The position numbers and the translations under genes were made by a program. 64,000 bases of DNA from Blastococcus xanthinilyticus. GTDB lineage: Bacteria; Actinomycetota; Actinomycetes; Mycobacteriales; Geodermatophilaceae. Location: the NCBI RefSeq assembly GCF_008124835.1, contig NZ_VNHW01000006.1, forward strand, positions 186,001 to 250,000, given 5' to 3'. The notes beneath the pieces are model-generated. The model was not told the DNA's origin, did no database searches, and saw only the letters and a list, made by a program, of their open reading frames with translations. Positions 1-8,053 of the stretch are shown here, piece by piece (the first letter of the stretch is position 1; each line of letters begins with the position of its first letter).

Positions 1-1190
1 TCACCGCCCACGGTCATCGTGGAATGGCGGTGCGGGTCCTGCACCTGCATCGCGCAGAACAGGTCGGTGTAGGTGGTGTTGGGGACGACTCCGTCGCGGA
101 GGTTCGCCAGCGTGCGCGGCGTCGCGGGGTCCCACACGTCGATCTCGAACTGGCCGCCCTGCGCGACGCAGCTGTTGCCCGACCAGTCGTAGGGGTTGCC
201 GTCGGTGCACCCGGTCGACACGCTGCCGAAGGACTGCACCCGCCCGTCGGAGGTCAGGGCGACGTTGATGGGCACCAGCGGCCAGGGCGTGACACCGCTC
301 CAGGCGCCGACCTCCTCCTTGACCGGCGGCGAGCAGTCTGCGGCGACGACGCCGGCGGCGTAGGCCAGGCCCTGTCGCATCTGCGCCTGCATGACCGGCT
401 CGGCGTACGCCGTCCCCTCGTGGCCCATCGCGGTGTACCAGGACCGGCCCTCGTCGATCTCCTGGCACCACGTGATCGGGTGCGAGGTGCCCTGGCGGCC
501 GCCGCTGTCGTCGGTCACGTACGAGGCCTCGTCGGCCTCGAGCAGCGTGCGGACGTTCGGGGCCGGGTTGACCACCCAGTCGTACCACTCGTCGCTGCGG
601 GTGAACTCCGCCGGCAGGCCCTGCGTGAGCGGGTGCCCCGGGTCCTTCACGACGACGCGACCGGGCCGCACGGCCGGGTTCTCCGGGTGCCCCTCCGAGA
701 CGGCACCGACGAGGCGGGCGTAGAAGGGGTTCACGTCGTGCTCGCTCTGCCCCACCGACCAGCCGGCGTAGTGCAGGCCCATGTAGCCGCCGCCGCCGCG
801 GATGAACGTCTCGAGGGCCGCGCGCTGGGCGTCGTCGAAAAGGATGCCGCCGGTCTGCGCGAAGACGACCGCGTCCTTGTCCGCGAGGTTCGCGTCGGTG
901 AAGGTGCCGGCGTCGTCGGTCTCCTGGATCTCCACCGTCTGACCGGACGAGGCGCCGATCTCGGTGGCCAGCTGACGGACGGCCTCACGCGCCTGGACGT
1001 GGGAGGCGTGGAAATTGGGCTTGTAGAAGAGAACGATCTTGAGCACGCCGTCCACCGGCGCCGCGACGGCCTTGGCCGCCGATGCGATGCCGAGCACTCC
1101 GAACGCGAGGGCCAGTGACAGCAGGAGCGCGAACGATCGGCGGAGCGGCGCATGAGCGCGTCGGTGGACGGGTGGATGGCTCGACGTCAT
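1..1190 (-). CDS. Secreted ThuA-domain protein, 3' end outside window
   Basis: The gene reads leftward off the window edge, so the C-terminus is missing; about 396 codons are visible. The start is the ATG at 1190, preceded by AGGGG. Residues 1 to about 45 form a signal peptide (basic, then leucine/alanine-rich, ending near AASAAKAVAAP), so the protein is exported. Residues about 45-270 match the ThuA class I amidotransferase-like fold: VLFYKPNFHASHV, FIRGGGGYMGLHYAG and a late AMGHEGTAY. From about residue 300, VALTSDGRVQSFG and RHSTMTVGG resemble the first blades of a kelch or galactose-oxidase-like propeller. ThuA domains are often found with secreted carbohydrate-active or sugar-oxidising domains; the substrate here is unknown. 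A sigma-70-type promoter lies 61 nt upstream. The ThuA assignment is fairly sure; the propeller rests on a short visible stretch. Confidence 0.8.
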   Translation of the reverse strand, partial: MTSSHPPVHRRAHAPLRRSFALLLSLALAFGVLGIASAAKAVAAPVDGVLKIVLFYKPNFHASHVQAREAVRQLATEIGASSGQTVEIQETDDAGTFTDANLADKDAVVFAQTGGILFDDAQRAALETFIRGGGGYMGLHYAGWSVGQSEHDVNPFYARLVGAVSEGHPENPAVRPGRVVVKDPGHPLTQGLPAEFTRSDEWYDWVVNPAPNVRTLLEADEASYVTDDSGGRQGTSHPITWCQEIDEGRSWYTAMGHEGTAYAEPVMQAQMRQGLAYAAGVVAADCSPPVKEEVGAWSGVTPWPLVPINVALTSDGRVQSFGSVSTGCTDGNPYDWSGNSCVAQGGQFEIDVWDPATPRTLANLRDGVVPNTTYTDLFCAMQVQDPHRHSTMTVGG

Positions 1191-1250
1191 GGAGATCCCC
1201 TGGGCTCGATAGGAAGCCGGCAGTCCGGACCGGCCCCTCTATGGGCGGGC

Positions 1251-1279
1251 ACGCTAGGGCGCGTCGCATACAGCGTCAA
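1251..1279 (-). promoter_or_regulatory. Sigma-70-type promoter of the ThuA gene
   Basis: On the minus strand TTGACG (1279-1274) is followed after exactly 17 bp by TAGCGT (1256-1251). This is close to the housekeeping consensus at both hexamers. It lies 61 nt upstream of the ATG at 1190 and just downstream of a locally AT-richer patch (about 1280-1345). It is one of the two best-formed promoters in the window. Confidence 0.6.
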
Positions 1280-2183
1280 GAACTCTGTCCTCACACGTGA
1301 ATATCTACCGAAGGCCGTTCATGTACGTGGACGGTATCGTGCCCGGGCGGCCCCCAGGAAGGAGGTGCACGCCGACCAGGAAGCGGCAGGGACCAACGCT
1401 GCTGGGCAGGGCGCGGCATTGATCCTGAGCTGTGGCGTGGCCATGCTGGGCGCATCCGGCCGACGCCCCGACCAGGGCAAGCAGCGGTCGCTGAATGGCT
1501 GCGAGGCCGCTGTGGGCCGCGGTGACCTCCCGCGAGGCCGCAGAGACGGGTAGGCGTCGGCCGCCCTTCCGTCCGGGCGCGGGGGTCCGTTCGCCCGACG
1601 GCCGACCGCCGCCGGCCGAGGGGCGGCCGGACGAGGCTCCGGCCACGCTTCACCTCTGGTCGGCCCGGGAGCGCAGGCAGAGCGAGCCGGCCATGCCGGT
1701 ACGACCCCCGTCACCGGCTCCACGCGTTCCCGCGTCGCGGTGTGGAACCGGCACGTCCGCTGGAGTCGTCATCCGGTCGTGGACCTCGTACCCAGCCGGA
1801 TACCGACACGTCGCCGATCGTCACGATCGCGCACCGACGCCGGTCGACAGCCCGATCACGGGCCCCGGGCTGCGCCGTGCGACGCCTCCTCGCCCCGGCT
1901 GCGCTGATCCTGGTCCTGCTCGTCGGGCTGCACCGGTCCTTCCGGGAGAGCCGGGGAGCGCGGATGCCGCCGGAGGTGCGGTCGCCCCCGTGACGGCCGT
2001 CCCGGGCAGCGACGAAGCCGCCCCCGACCGGCAGGTGGTCACCACCGCCGGCGCCTCGCTCACCGCCCGCGGTCAACGGCCCCCGGCGGGCGAGTGTGCG
2101 GCCCCGCCGGGGCCTTGCCGCAAGCCCGGGGTGCTTCTACACGTTCCAGTCGGACGAGAACGCGCACCACTGCGCGGACGGGA
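1280..2183. other. 0.9 kb gene-poor stretch with a possible gene remnant
   Basis: No convincing intact gene is seen on either strand; the open frames here are arginine/proline-rich and look like chance frames in GC-rich DNA. About 1280-1345 is locally AT-richer and lies just upstream of the ThuA promoter. On the plus strand a GTG at 1877 begins a signal-peptide-like stretch (VRRLLAPAALILVLLVG). The plausible continuation (GGAVAPVTAVPGSDEAAPD, VVTTAGASL) is in another frame, and a further motif (CFYTFQSDENAHHCADG, 2126-2176) is back in the first frame. This could be a small secreted-protein gene broken by two frameshifts, but each piece is short and chance is not excluded. Confidence 0.3.
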
Positions 2184-4226
2184 TCACTGCTGTGCGGCCG
2201 GGGCCTCCGCCTCCGGGGCCGCACCGGCCGGCGCCGGCACGGTGACGTCGTCGACGAAGCAGTACGCCCAGCTCTCCCCCGGCTCGGCCGAGGCGATCAG
2301 CGGGTGGTCGTCGGCGGCGGCGTGCGCGCGGGCGTGCCGGCGCGGCGAGGAGTCGCAGCACCCGACGTAGCCGCAGCTCAGGCAGGTGCGCAGGTGCACC
2401 CACTCGGTGCCCTCCTGCAGGCAGCCGACGCAGCCGGACGCCAGGGGCAGCACCGGCCGGGACGCCGGGCCGTGCTCGCAGCCGCTGCCCTCCGGCCAGG
2501 CGTACCGGACCACCCGGCCGGTGTCGACGAGGGTCCGCCCGCGGCCCGGAGCCCCGACCGGGTGCCCCAGCTCGGTGAGCACCGAGTGCATCAGCGCCTG
2601 CCCGGAGAGCCGGTCGCGGTCGAGGATGTGGTCGGCGCCCGCGCCGGCCAGCTCGGCGACGTCGACGGCACCCAGCGGCCGGGTCACGATCGCGGCGCCG
2701 GTCACCGCGCGGGTGGCGGCGACGACCCGCACCGCCTGCTCGGGGTCGTCCTCGGCGACCACGGCCAGCCGGGCGTCGGGCACGCCCGCCATGCGCAGCA
2801 CCTCGCCCTTCGTCGGGTCGCCGCGGACCACCCGGTGCCCGGCGGCCTCGGCCTGCGCCGCGCCGTCGGGGTTGAGCGTGGTCATCACGACGTCCACCCC
2901 CCGACCGCGCAGGGTCGCGGCGAGGTCGAGCGCGGTCGGCCCCCAGCCGATGATCGCGACGTGGTCGCGCAGCGCGCCGTCGCCGTCCGGGGTGCCGCCG
3001 CCGGCCGCGGGCACGGTGCGCCGCCGGTCGATCCGGGCCCCGGCCGCGGCCAGCTGCGGGGTGAGCAGCATGAGCAGCACCGTCGTCGCGACGACCACCT
3101 GGGAGCCGTCGTCGCCGAGCCCCAGCGGGGCCAGCCCGGCGGCGGTGCCCACGGTCAGCAGCACGAAGGAGAACTCGCCCACCTGCGCGAGCAGCAGCCC
3201 GGTGGCGAGCGCCGTGCGCACCGGGATCCGGGCGACGGTGGCGGCGGCCGCCGTCGTCAGCGTCTTGACCACCAGCACCACGGCCGCGGCGCCCAGCACC
3301 AGCGGCAGGTTCTCGAGCATGAAGCCGACGTCGAGCAGCATGCCGACGGAGACGAAGAAGACCGCGCTGAACACGATCTGCAGCGGCATCACCTCGGCGA
3401 ACGCCTGGGTGCTGGCCCGGCTCTCGCTCACCACCAGGCCGGCCAGGAAGGCGCCGAGGGAGACGCTCACGCCGGCGAGCGCGGTCAGGTAGGCGGTGCC
3501 GAAGCAGACCGCCACGATCGCGAGGAGGAACACCTCCGGCGAGCAGGTGCGGGCCACCACGTCGAGCACCGTGGGCATCACCCGGCGGGCGACGAACAGG
3601 ACGACGACGATGACCGCGACCGCGGTCAGCAGGGCCCACAGCAGCGACCCGCCGCCGGATCCCTCGCCGTCGGCACCCGCTCCCAGCAGCGGGACGACGA
3701 GCACCATGGCGACGACCGCCAGGTCCTGGGCGATCAGCACCGCCAGCGCCAGCCGGCCGCGGACGCCGCCGGTCTCCCGCCGCTCCCCCAGCAGCTTCAG
3801 CACGATCGCCGTGGAGGAGAGCGCCAGCAGGAAGCCGGTGAACAGCCCGTCCTGCCAGCCACCACCCGCCACGAGGGTCAGCCCGAGCCCGGCGCCGGTC
3901 GCCAGCACCAGCTGCAGGCCACCGGCGACGGCGATCCAGGTCCACACCCGGGCCAGCCGCTCCAGGGAGAACTCGATGCCGATGGTGAACAGCAGCAGGA
4001 TGACGCCGATGTCCGCGGCGGCCTCCACGGCCTCGCCGTTCTCGACGATGCCGAACTGCGCCGGCCCGATCAGCACCCCGGCCACCAGGAAGCCCACGAT
4101 CGGGACCACCCGCATGCGGGCCGACAGGTAGCCGATCACCGCGGCCGCCACCACGAGGGCCGCCGTGGGCGCCAGGTAGCCCGGCACCTCTCCGGCCGCG
4201 ACGACGAGCTCTGCCTCGGGCGCCAT
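2184..4226 (-). CDS. CPA2-family cation/proton antiporter with TrkA-N domain and C-terminal UBP-type zinc finger
   Basis: A 680-residue membrane protein. Residues about 1-400 hold some 12-13 hydrophobic segments of a Na+(K+)/H+ exchanger with typical CPA2 features (GVLIGPAQFG at 50-59, DIGVILLLFTIGIEFS at 72-87, STAIVLKLLGERR at 138-150). Residues about 420-545 form a Rossmann-like TrkA-N/RCK domain (HVAIIGWGPTALDLA). Residues 583-660 are a ubiquitin-protease-type zinc finger: C583, H585, C599, C602, C615, C618, C623 and H631/H635, with the family pattern WVHLRTCLSCGYVGCC. It should exchange cations for protons across the plasma membrane, with the RCK domain gating on a nucleotide or ion. The zinc-finger tail has no obvious ligand in a bacterium without a clear ubiquitin system. 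ATG 4226 is chosen; an in-frame ATG at 4235 would add three residues. It is divergent from the exporter at 4354. Confidence 0.88.
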   Translation of the reverse strand: MAPEAELVVAAGEVPGYLAPTAALVVAAAVIGYLSARMRVVPIVGFLVAGVLIGPAQFGIVENGEAVEAAADIGVILLLFTIGIEFSLERLARVWTWIAVAGGLQLVLATGAGLGLTLVAGGGWQDGLFTGFLLALSSTAIVLKLLGERRETGGVRGRLALAVLIAQDLAVVAMVLVVPLLGAGADGEGSGGGSLLWALLTAVAVIVVVLFVARRVMPTVLDVVARTCSPEVFLLAIVAVCFGTAYLTALAGVSVSLGAFLAGLVVSESRASTQAFAEVMPLQIVFSAVFFVSVGMLLDVGFMLENLPLVLGAAAVVLVVKTLTTAAAATVARIPVRTALATGLLLAQVGEFSFVLLTVGTAAGLAPLGLGDDGSQVVVATTVLLMLLTPQLAAAGARIDRRRTVPAAGGGTPDGDGALRDHVAIIGWGPTALDLAATLRGRGVDVVMTTLNPDGAAQAEAAGHRVVRGDPTKGEVLRMAGVPDARLAVVAEDDPEQAVRVVAATRAVTGAAIVTRPLGAVDVAELAGAGADHILDRDRLSGQALMHSVLTELGHPVGAPGRGRTLVDTGRVVRYAWPEGSGCEHGPASRPVLPLASGCVGCLQEGTEWVHLRTCLSCGYVGCCDSSPRRHARAHAAADDHPLIASAEPGESWAYCFVDDVTVPAPAGAAPEAEAPAAQQ

Positions 4227-4284
4227 GCCGTGCATTCTGCGCGCTCCCGCGAGCCGCGCCCAAGGCGGCCCGGGCCGGGAATCC

Positions 4285-4333
4285 CTGCTGCCGGCGGGTG
4301 TTGGACACCGGCAGCAGCACGCGGTGCTGCCGG
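4285..4333. repeat. Three operator-like half-sites between divergent transporters
   Basis: CTGCTGCCGG (4285-4294), its exact inverse CCGGCAGCAG (4308-4317), and a third copy TGCTGCCGG (4325-4333) stand in the 127 bp between the antiporter start and the exporter start. Inverted copies 1 and 2 are 13 bp apart. Copies 2 and 3 form a second, tighter inverted repeat ending just before the exporter's ribosome binding site (4341-4347). The arrangement fits repressor binding sites or a leader hairpin covering translation initiation. No regulator gene is adjacent, so the binder is unknown. Confidence 0.5.
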
Positions 4334-4353
4334 CAGGCGGAGGAGGTGCGCTC

Positions 4354-5811
4354 GTGGCCGAACCACCTGTGGCCGGCAGCGGCCTGCGCATGGGCACGCC
4401 GCACGCCCGCTGGGTGCTGCTGGCGACCGTGCTCGGCTCCGGCGTCGCCATGCTGGACGCGACGGTCGTCAACGTCGCCCTGGAGCGGATCGGCACCGAC
4501 CTCGACGCCGACTTCGCCGGCCTGCAGTGGACGGTCAACGCCTACACGCTCACCCTCGCCGCGCTGATCCTGCTCGGCGGATCGCTCAGCGACCGCTTCG
4601 GCCGCCGCCGGGTGTTCGTCGTCGGCGTCTGCTGGTTCGCGCTGGCCTCGGCGCTGTGCGGCCTGGCCCCCGACATCGAGACCCTCGTGGCCGCCCGTGC
4701 CCTGCAGGGCGTCGGCGGGGCGCTGCTGACGCCGGGCAGCCTGGCCATCATCTCCGCCTCGTTCTCCGGGCCGGACCGGGCCGCCGCCGTCGGCGCCTGG
4801 TCGGGGCTCTCCGGCGTCGCCGCCGCGATCGGGCCGTTCGTCGGCGGCTGGCTGGTGGAGTGGAGCTGGCGGGCGGTCTTCCTCATCAACCTGCCGCTGG
4901 CCGCGCTGGTCGTCGCGGTCGCGGCCCGGCACGTGCCCGAGTCCCGGGACCCTGCGGCCGCCCGCGGCCTGGACTGGGCCGGGACGGCGCTGGTCGGCGC
5001 CGGGCTCGGCGGGCTCACCTACGCGCTCACCGCCGCGGGCGAGGGCGGTGCGGGCACGAGCACCTGGCTGGCCGGGGCGGCCGGAGCCGTCGCCCTCGCC
5101 GCCTTCGTGCTGGTGGAGCGCCGCTCCCGGCACCCGCTGGTGCCGCCGGCGCTGTTCGCCGACCGCCAGTTCACCGCCGCCAACGCCGTGACCCTCTTCG
5201 TCTACGCCGCGCTGGGCGCCCTGTTCGTCCTGCTGGTGCTGCAGCTCCAGGTGGTCTCCGGGTTCAGCCCGCTGCTCGCCGGCACCGCGCTGCTCCCGGT
5301 CACCGTCCTGATGCTGCTGTTCTCCGCCCGCGTCGGGGCGCTCGCGCAGCGCATCGGTCCGCGCGTCCTGCTCACCGCCGGGCCGCTGGTGGCCGCCGTC
5401 GGCGTGCTCCTGATGCTCCGGATCGGCGCGGACGCCTCCTACCTGGGCGACGTGCTCCCCTCGGTCGTCCTCTTCGGGGCCGGCCTCACCCTGCTGGTCG
5501 CCCCGCTGACGGCCACCGTGCTCGACTCGGCCGAGGACCGCTACGCCGGCGTCGCGTCGGGGGTCAACAACGCCGTCGCCCGGGCGGCCGGTCTGCTCGC
5601 GGTCGCGGTCGTCCCGGTCGCCGCCGGGCTCAGCGGCGACGTCCAGACCGACCCGACGGCGTTCGCCGGCGGCTTCCGCACCGCCGTGCTGATCCTGGCC
5701 GCGCTCCTGGTCGCGGGGGCGGTGCTCGCCGCCGCGTACGTCCGGCGACCGCTGGGCGCCCCGTCGCCGGCCGTGACGCCGGCGGGCGAGCGGGCGGTCC
5801 GCGAGTCCTAG
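4354..5811 (+). CDS. MFS multidrug exporter, DHA2 (EmrB/QacA) type
   Basis: A 485-residue inner-membrane protein with about 14 hydrophobic segments, the DHA2 drug:proton antiporter layout. Motifs seen are SGVAMLDATVVNVALERIG in the first helix (motif D1 type), GGSLSDRFGRRRVFVVG (motif A) and ALQGVGGALLTPGSLAII (motif B). It should export small toxic compounds in exchange for protons; the substrate cannot be told from sequence. The start is GTG 4354 because AGGAGGT lies 6 nt upstream; an in-frame ATG at 4390 lies later. The stop overlaps the convergent channel gene by four bases (ctag, 5808-5811, gives both stops). Inverted repeats upstream suggest repressor control. Confidence 0.88.
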   Translation: MAEPPVAGSGLRMGTPHARWVLLATVLGSGVAMLDATVVNVALERIGTDLDADFAGLQWTVNAYTLTLAALILLGGSLSDRFGRRRVFVVGVCWFALASALCGLAPDIETLVAARALQGVGGALLTPGSLAIISASFSGPDRAAAVGAWSGLSGVAAAIGPFVGGWLVEWSWRAVFLINLPLAALVVAVAARHVPESRDPAAARGLDWAGTALVGAGLGGLTYALTAAGEGGAGTSTWLAGAAGAVALAAFVLVERRSRHPLVPPALFADRQFTAANAVTLFVYAALGALFVLLVLQLQVVSGFSPLLAGTALLPVTVLMLLFSARVGALAQRIGPRVLLTAGPLVAAVGVLLMLRIGADASYLGDVLPSVVLFGAGLTLLVAPLTATVLDSAEDRYAGVASGVNNAVARAAGLLAVAVVPVAAGLSGDVQTDPTAFAGGFRTAVLILAALLVAGAVLAAAYVRRPLGAPSPAVTPAGERAVRES

Positions 5812-6647
5812 CCGCGAGCGGACCGGGCGGCCGTCGACCCGACCGGCGGACCGTCCCCGGCGGCTGCGTCCAAGGCTGAGCGGTCGCCGGCGGGACCGTC
5901 TCCGGCAGCGCCGCCCACCCGGGTGACCTCCGCCCGCAGGGCGGCGATCTCGGCGACCAGCGCCTGCACGTCGCCCCGGGTCAGCGAGGTGGACTCGTCC
6001 TCGATCTCCTCGACCCGCTGCACCAGCCAGGACGCGAAGGTGGCGGTGATGACGCCGAGCAGCGCGATGCCGGCCAGCATCAGCCCGGCGGCGATCATCC
6101 GCCCGGTGGTCGTCACCGGGTACCGGTCGCCGTAGCCGACGGTGGTCACGGTGGCGAACGACCACCACAGCGCCCCGCCGTAGGTCTCGATGTTGGCGCC
6201 CTCGGCGCCCCGCTCGGCGTCGAGGATGGCCAGGGACGACACCACCATCGTCAGCGCGGTGGCGCCGGAGACGTAGACGACGACCCGCCCGCGCAGCGAC
6301 CGCCCCGCGTGCCGGTTGAGCACCGACAGCAGGGTGACCAGCCGCAGCAGGCGCAGCGGGCGGAACAGCGGCAGGACGACGACGGCGAGGTCCAGCGGGT
6401 GGGTCCGGACGAACCGCCGGCGCTGCTCGGCCAGGGTCAGCCGCACTCCGTAGTCCACCGCGAACGCCGCCCAGGTGGTCCAGGCGACGACAGTGCAGAC
6501 CCACCGCCAGGAGGGAGCCAGGTCCTGGTCGAGGATCGGCCAGGCGTAGGCGGCCAGGAAGAGAACCGCGGCTCCGGTCAGCGGCCACTCCGCGGCCCGT
6601 TCCCAGCGCTCGCGGCGGGTGTCCCCCGTCGTCGTCGGATCGGCCAT
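5808..6647 (-). CDS. Voltage-gated-type potassium channel subunit
   Basis: A 279-residue protein with six membrane segments. The selectivity filter TVGYGD is at residues 169-174 between the last two segments, and an S4-like helix rich in arginine and leucine (FRPLRLLRLVTLLSVLNRH, about 95-113) precedes the pore module. Segments S1-S3 fill residues about 20-95. After S6 there is a charged helix (residues about 209-245) with coiled-coil character that probably drives tetramer assembly. It should be a tetrameric K+ channel of the voltage-gated superfamily. The S4 charges are spaced less regularly than in classical sensors, so voltage gating is not certain. The ATG at 6647 is chosen. It is convergent with the exporter. 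Confidence 0.88.
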   Translation of the reverse strand: MADPTTTGDTRRERWERAAEWPLTGAAVLFLAAYAWPILDQDLAPSWRWVCTVVAWTTWAAFAVDYGVRLTLAEQRRRFVRTHPLDLAVVVLPLFRPLRLLRLVTLLSVLNRHAGRSLRGRVVVYVSGATALTMVVSSLAILDAERGAEGANIETYGGALWWSFATVTTVGYGDRYPVTTTGRMIAAGLMLAGIALLGVITATFASWLVQRVEEIEDESTSLTRGDVQALVAEIAALRAEVTRVGGAAGDGPAGDRSALDAAAGDGPPVGSTAARSARG

Positions 6648-6699
6648 GGGCTCCGACGGTAGCCGCGGCTCCCAGGGCCCCCGGCCTAGGGTGAGGTGC

Positions 6700-7314
6700 G
6701 TGATCTGCCGCCGGCCCGCCGTGATCATGATGGCCGCGGCGGCCCTCGCGGTCGCCGGATGCTCCTTCGAGGGAGACGTCACCACGGCCGACCCCGGGTC
6801 CTCCGCGACTGGGGAGCCCTCCGCACCGGCCGGCCCGTCGGCCACGACGCCGCCGACCTCAGGGCCCGCCGGGACGCCGTCCGTGCCGTCCAGCGCGGAG
6901 CGCTGCCGTTCCGGCGGCCTGGTGGGCCGGCTCGCCACCGAGGACTCCTCGGCCGGGCACCGGCACGCGCGGATCGAGCTGCGCAACATCAGCGGCGGGA
7001 CGTGCCAGGTCCACGGCTACGGCGGCCTGCAGCTCGTCGACCAGTACGGCCAGGACCTGCCCACCGAGCAGGTGCGGGTGCCGTCTCCCCCGCCGGAGAC
7101 GGTGTCCGTGGCCCCCGGCGGGACGGTGACCGCGCAGCTCACCTGGGCCGCCATCCCCGGCGAGGGGGACGAAGAGACGGGGCCGTGCCAGCCCACCCCG
7201 GCGACGCTCTCGGTGATCCCGCCCGACGAGACCCAGCCGCTGGCGGTGCAGTGGGAGCTCGGCCCCGTGTGCCAGGGCGGCAGGATCGAGCAGCAGGCCT
7301 ACGCCGGCGGCTGA
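6700..7314 (+). CDS. Lipoprotein with DUF4232-like domain
   Basis: A 204-residue exported lipoprotein. The start is GTG 6700: it places a classic lipoprotein signal (VICRRPAVIMMAAAALAVAGC) with the lipidated cysteine at residue 21. A Ser/Thr/Pro-rich linker (about 25-65) leads to a beta-rich domain with the DUF4232 pattern (ELRNISGGTCQVHGYGGLQLVD, split here as ELRNISG then CQVHGYGG) and cysteines that may pair. The function is unknown; such domains are common in actinobacterial secreted proteins. A hexamer TAGGGT (6687-6692) ends 7 nt before the GTG, so a leaderless transcript is likely. It is divergent from the K+ channel and 31 bp upstream of the response regulator. Confidence 0.78.
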   Translation: MICRRPAVIMMAAAALAVAGCSFEGDVTTADPGSSATGEPSAPAGPSATTPPTSGPAGTPSVPSSAERCRSGGLVGRLATEDSSAGHRHARIELRNISGGTCQVHGYGGLQLVDQYGQDLPTEQVRVPSPPPETVSVAPGGTVTAQLTWAAIPGEGDEETGPCQPTPATLSVIPPDETQPLAVQWELGPVCQGGRIEQQAYAGG

Positions 7315-7345
7315 CCGGCCACCGCGCCAGCGACGGGAGAGACAG

Positions 7346-8053
7346 ATGCCCACCGTGCTGCTCGTCGACGACGAGCCGGCGATCACCGACAACCTCGCGC
7401 CGTTCCTCGGCCGGGCGGGTTTCGACGTCACCGTGGCCCGGGACGGCGAGGCGGCGCTGGCGCTCGTCGCCGCCACCCCACCCGACCTGCTCGTGCTCGA
7501 CGTCCTGCTGCCCGGGCTCGACGGGCGCGCCGTGCTGCGCCGGGTGCGGCAGGAGCACGGCGCCCTCCCGGTCATCCTCCTCACCCAGGTCGGGGAGTCG
7601 ACCGAGCGGGCGATGGCCCTCGAGGAGGGCGCCGACGACTACCTGAACAAGCCGTTCGACCCGCAGGAGCTGGTCGCCCGCATCCGCGCCGTCCTCCGCC
7701 GCGGCCAGGGCGGCGAGGGTCCCTCGCTGACCGGGGCGCAACGGCTGCGCTCCGGCCGGGTCGTGCTCGACCGCGCCTCCCAGCGGGTCCACCGGGACGG
7801 CGACGAGGTCGTCCTGACCCCGCGGGCGACCGTGCTGCTCGGCTACTTCATGACCCACCCCGACGAGCTGCTGTCCCGGGAGCGGTTGCTGGAGGCGGTG
7901 TGGGGCTGGACGTACCAGAGCAGCGCCCGCGCCGTAGACACGCGCGTGGCGGAGCTGCGCCGGGTCCTGGAGGACGACGCCGCCCATCCCGAGCTGATCA
8001 CCACCGTCCCGGGACTGGGTTACCGCTTCTCCGGTGCGGTGGAGCGTGCCTGA
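7346..8053 (+). CDS. OmpR/PhoB-family response regulator
   Basis: A 235-residue two-domain cytoplasmic regulator. Residues 1-120 are a receiver with acidic pair D8/D9, phospho-acceptor D52 (LLVLDVLLPG), a Thr in VILLTQ and Lys in YLNKPFD. Residues about 130-233 are a winged helix typical of OmpR/PhoB proteins (LTPRATVLLGYFMTHPDELLSRERLLEAVWGW, read as two blocks, then VDTRVAELRRVLEDD and TVPGLGYRF). It should bind tandem DNA sites when phosphorylated by the kinase encoded immediately downstream. The stop overlaps the kinase start by 8 bp, so the two are translated together. The ATG is preceded by GGGAGAGACAG. Confidence 0.93.
   Translation: MPTVLLVDDEPAITDNLAPFLGRAGFDVTVARDGEAALALVAATPPDLLVLDVLLPGLDGRAVLRRVRQEHGALPVILLTQVGESTERAMALEEGADDYLNKPFDPQELVARIRAVLRRGQGGEGPSLTGAQRLRSGRVVLDRASQRVHRDGDEVVLTPRATVLLGYFMTHPDELLSRERLLEAVWGWTYQSSARAVDTRVAELRRVLEDDAAHPELITTVPGLGYRFSGAVERA

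Noticed and set aside
1359-1370. Strong Shine-Dalgarno-like GGAAGGAGGTG on the plus strand
   Set aside because: No ATG or GTG follows at 5-10 nt and no coherent frame begins there.
2094-6588. Very long open frames on both strands (about 1,260 codons plus, 1,480 codons minus)
   Set aside because: They overlap the antiporter, exporter and channel genes in other frames and encode Arg/Ala/Gly/Pro-rich sequence without domains; they are shadows caused by very high G+C.
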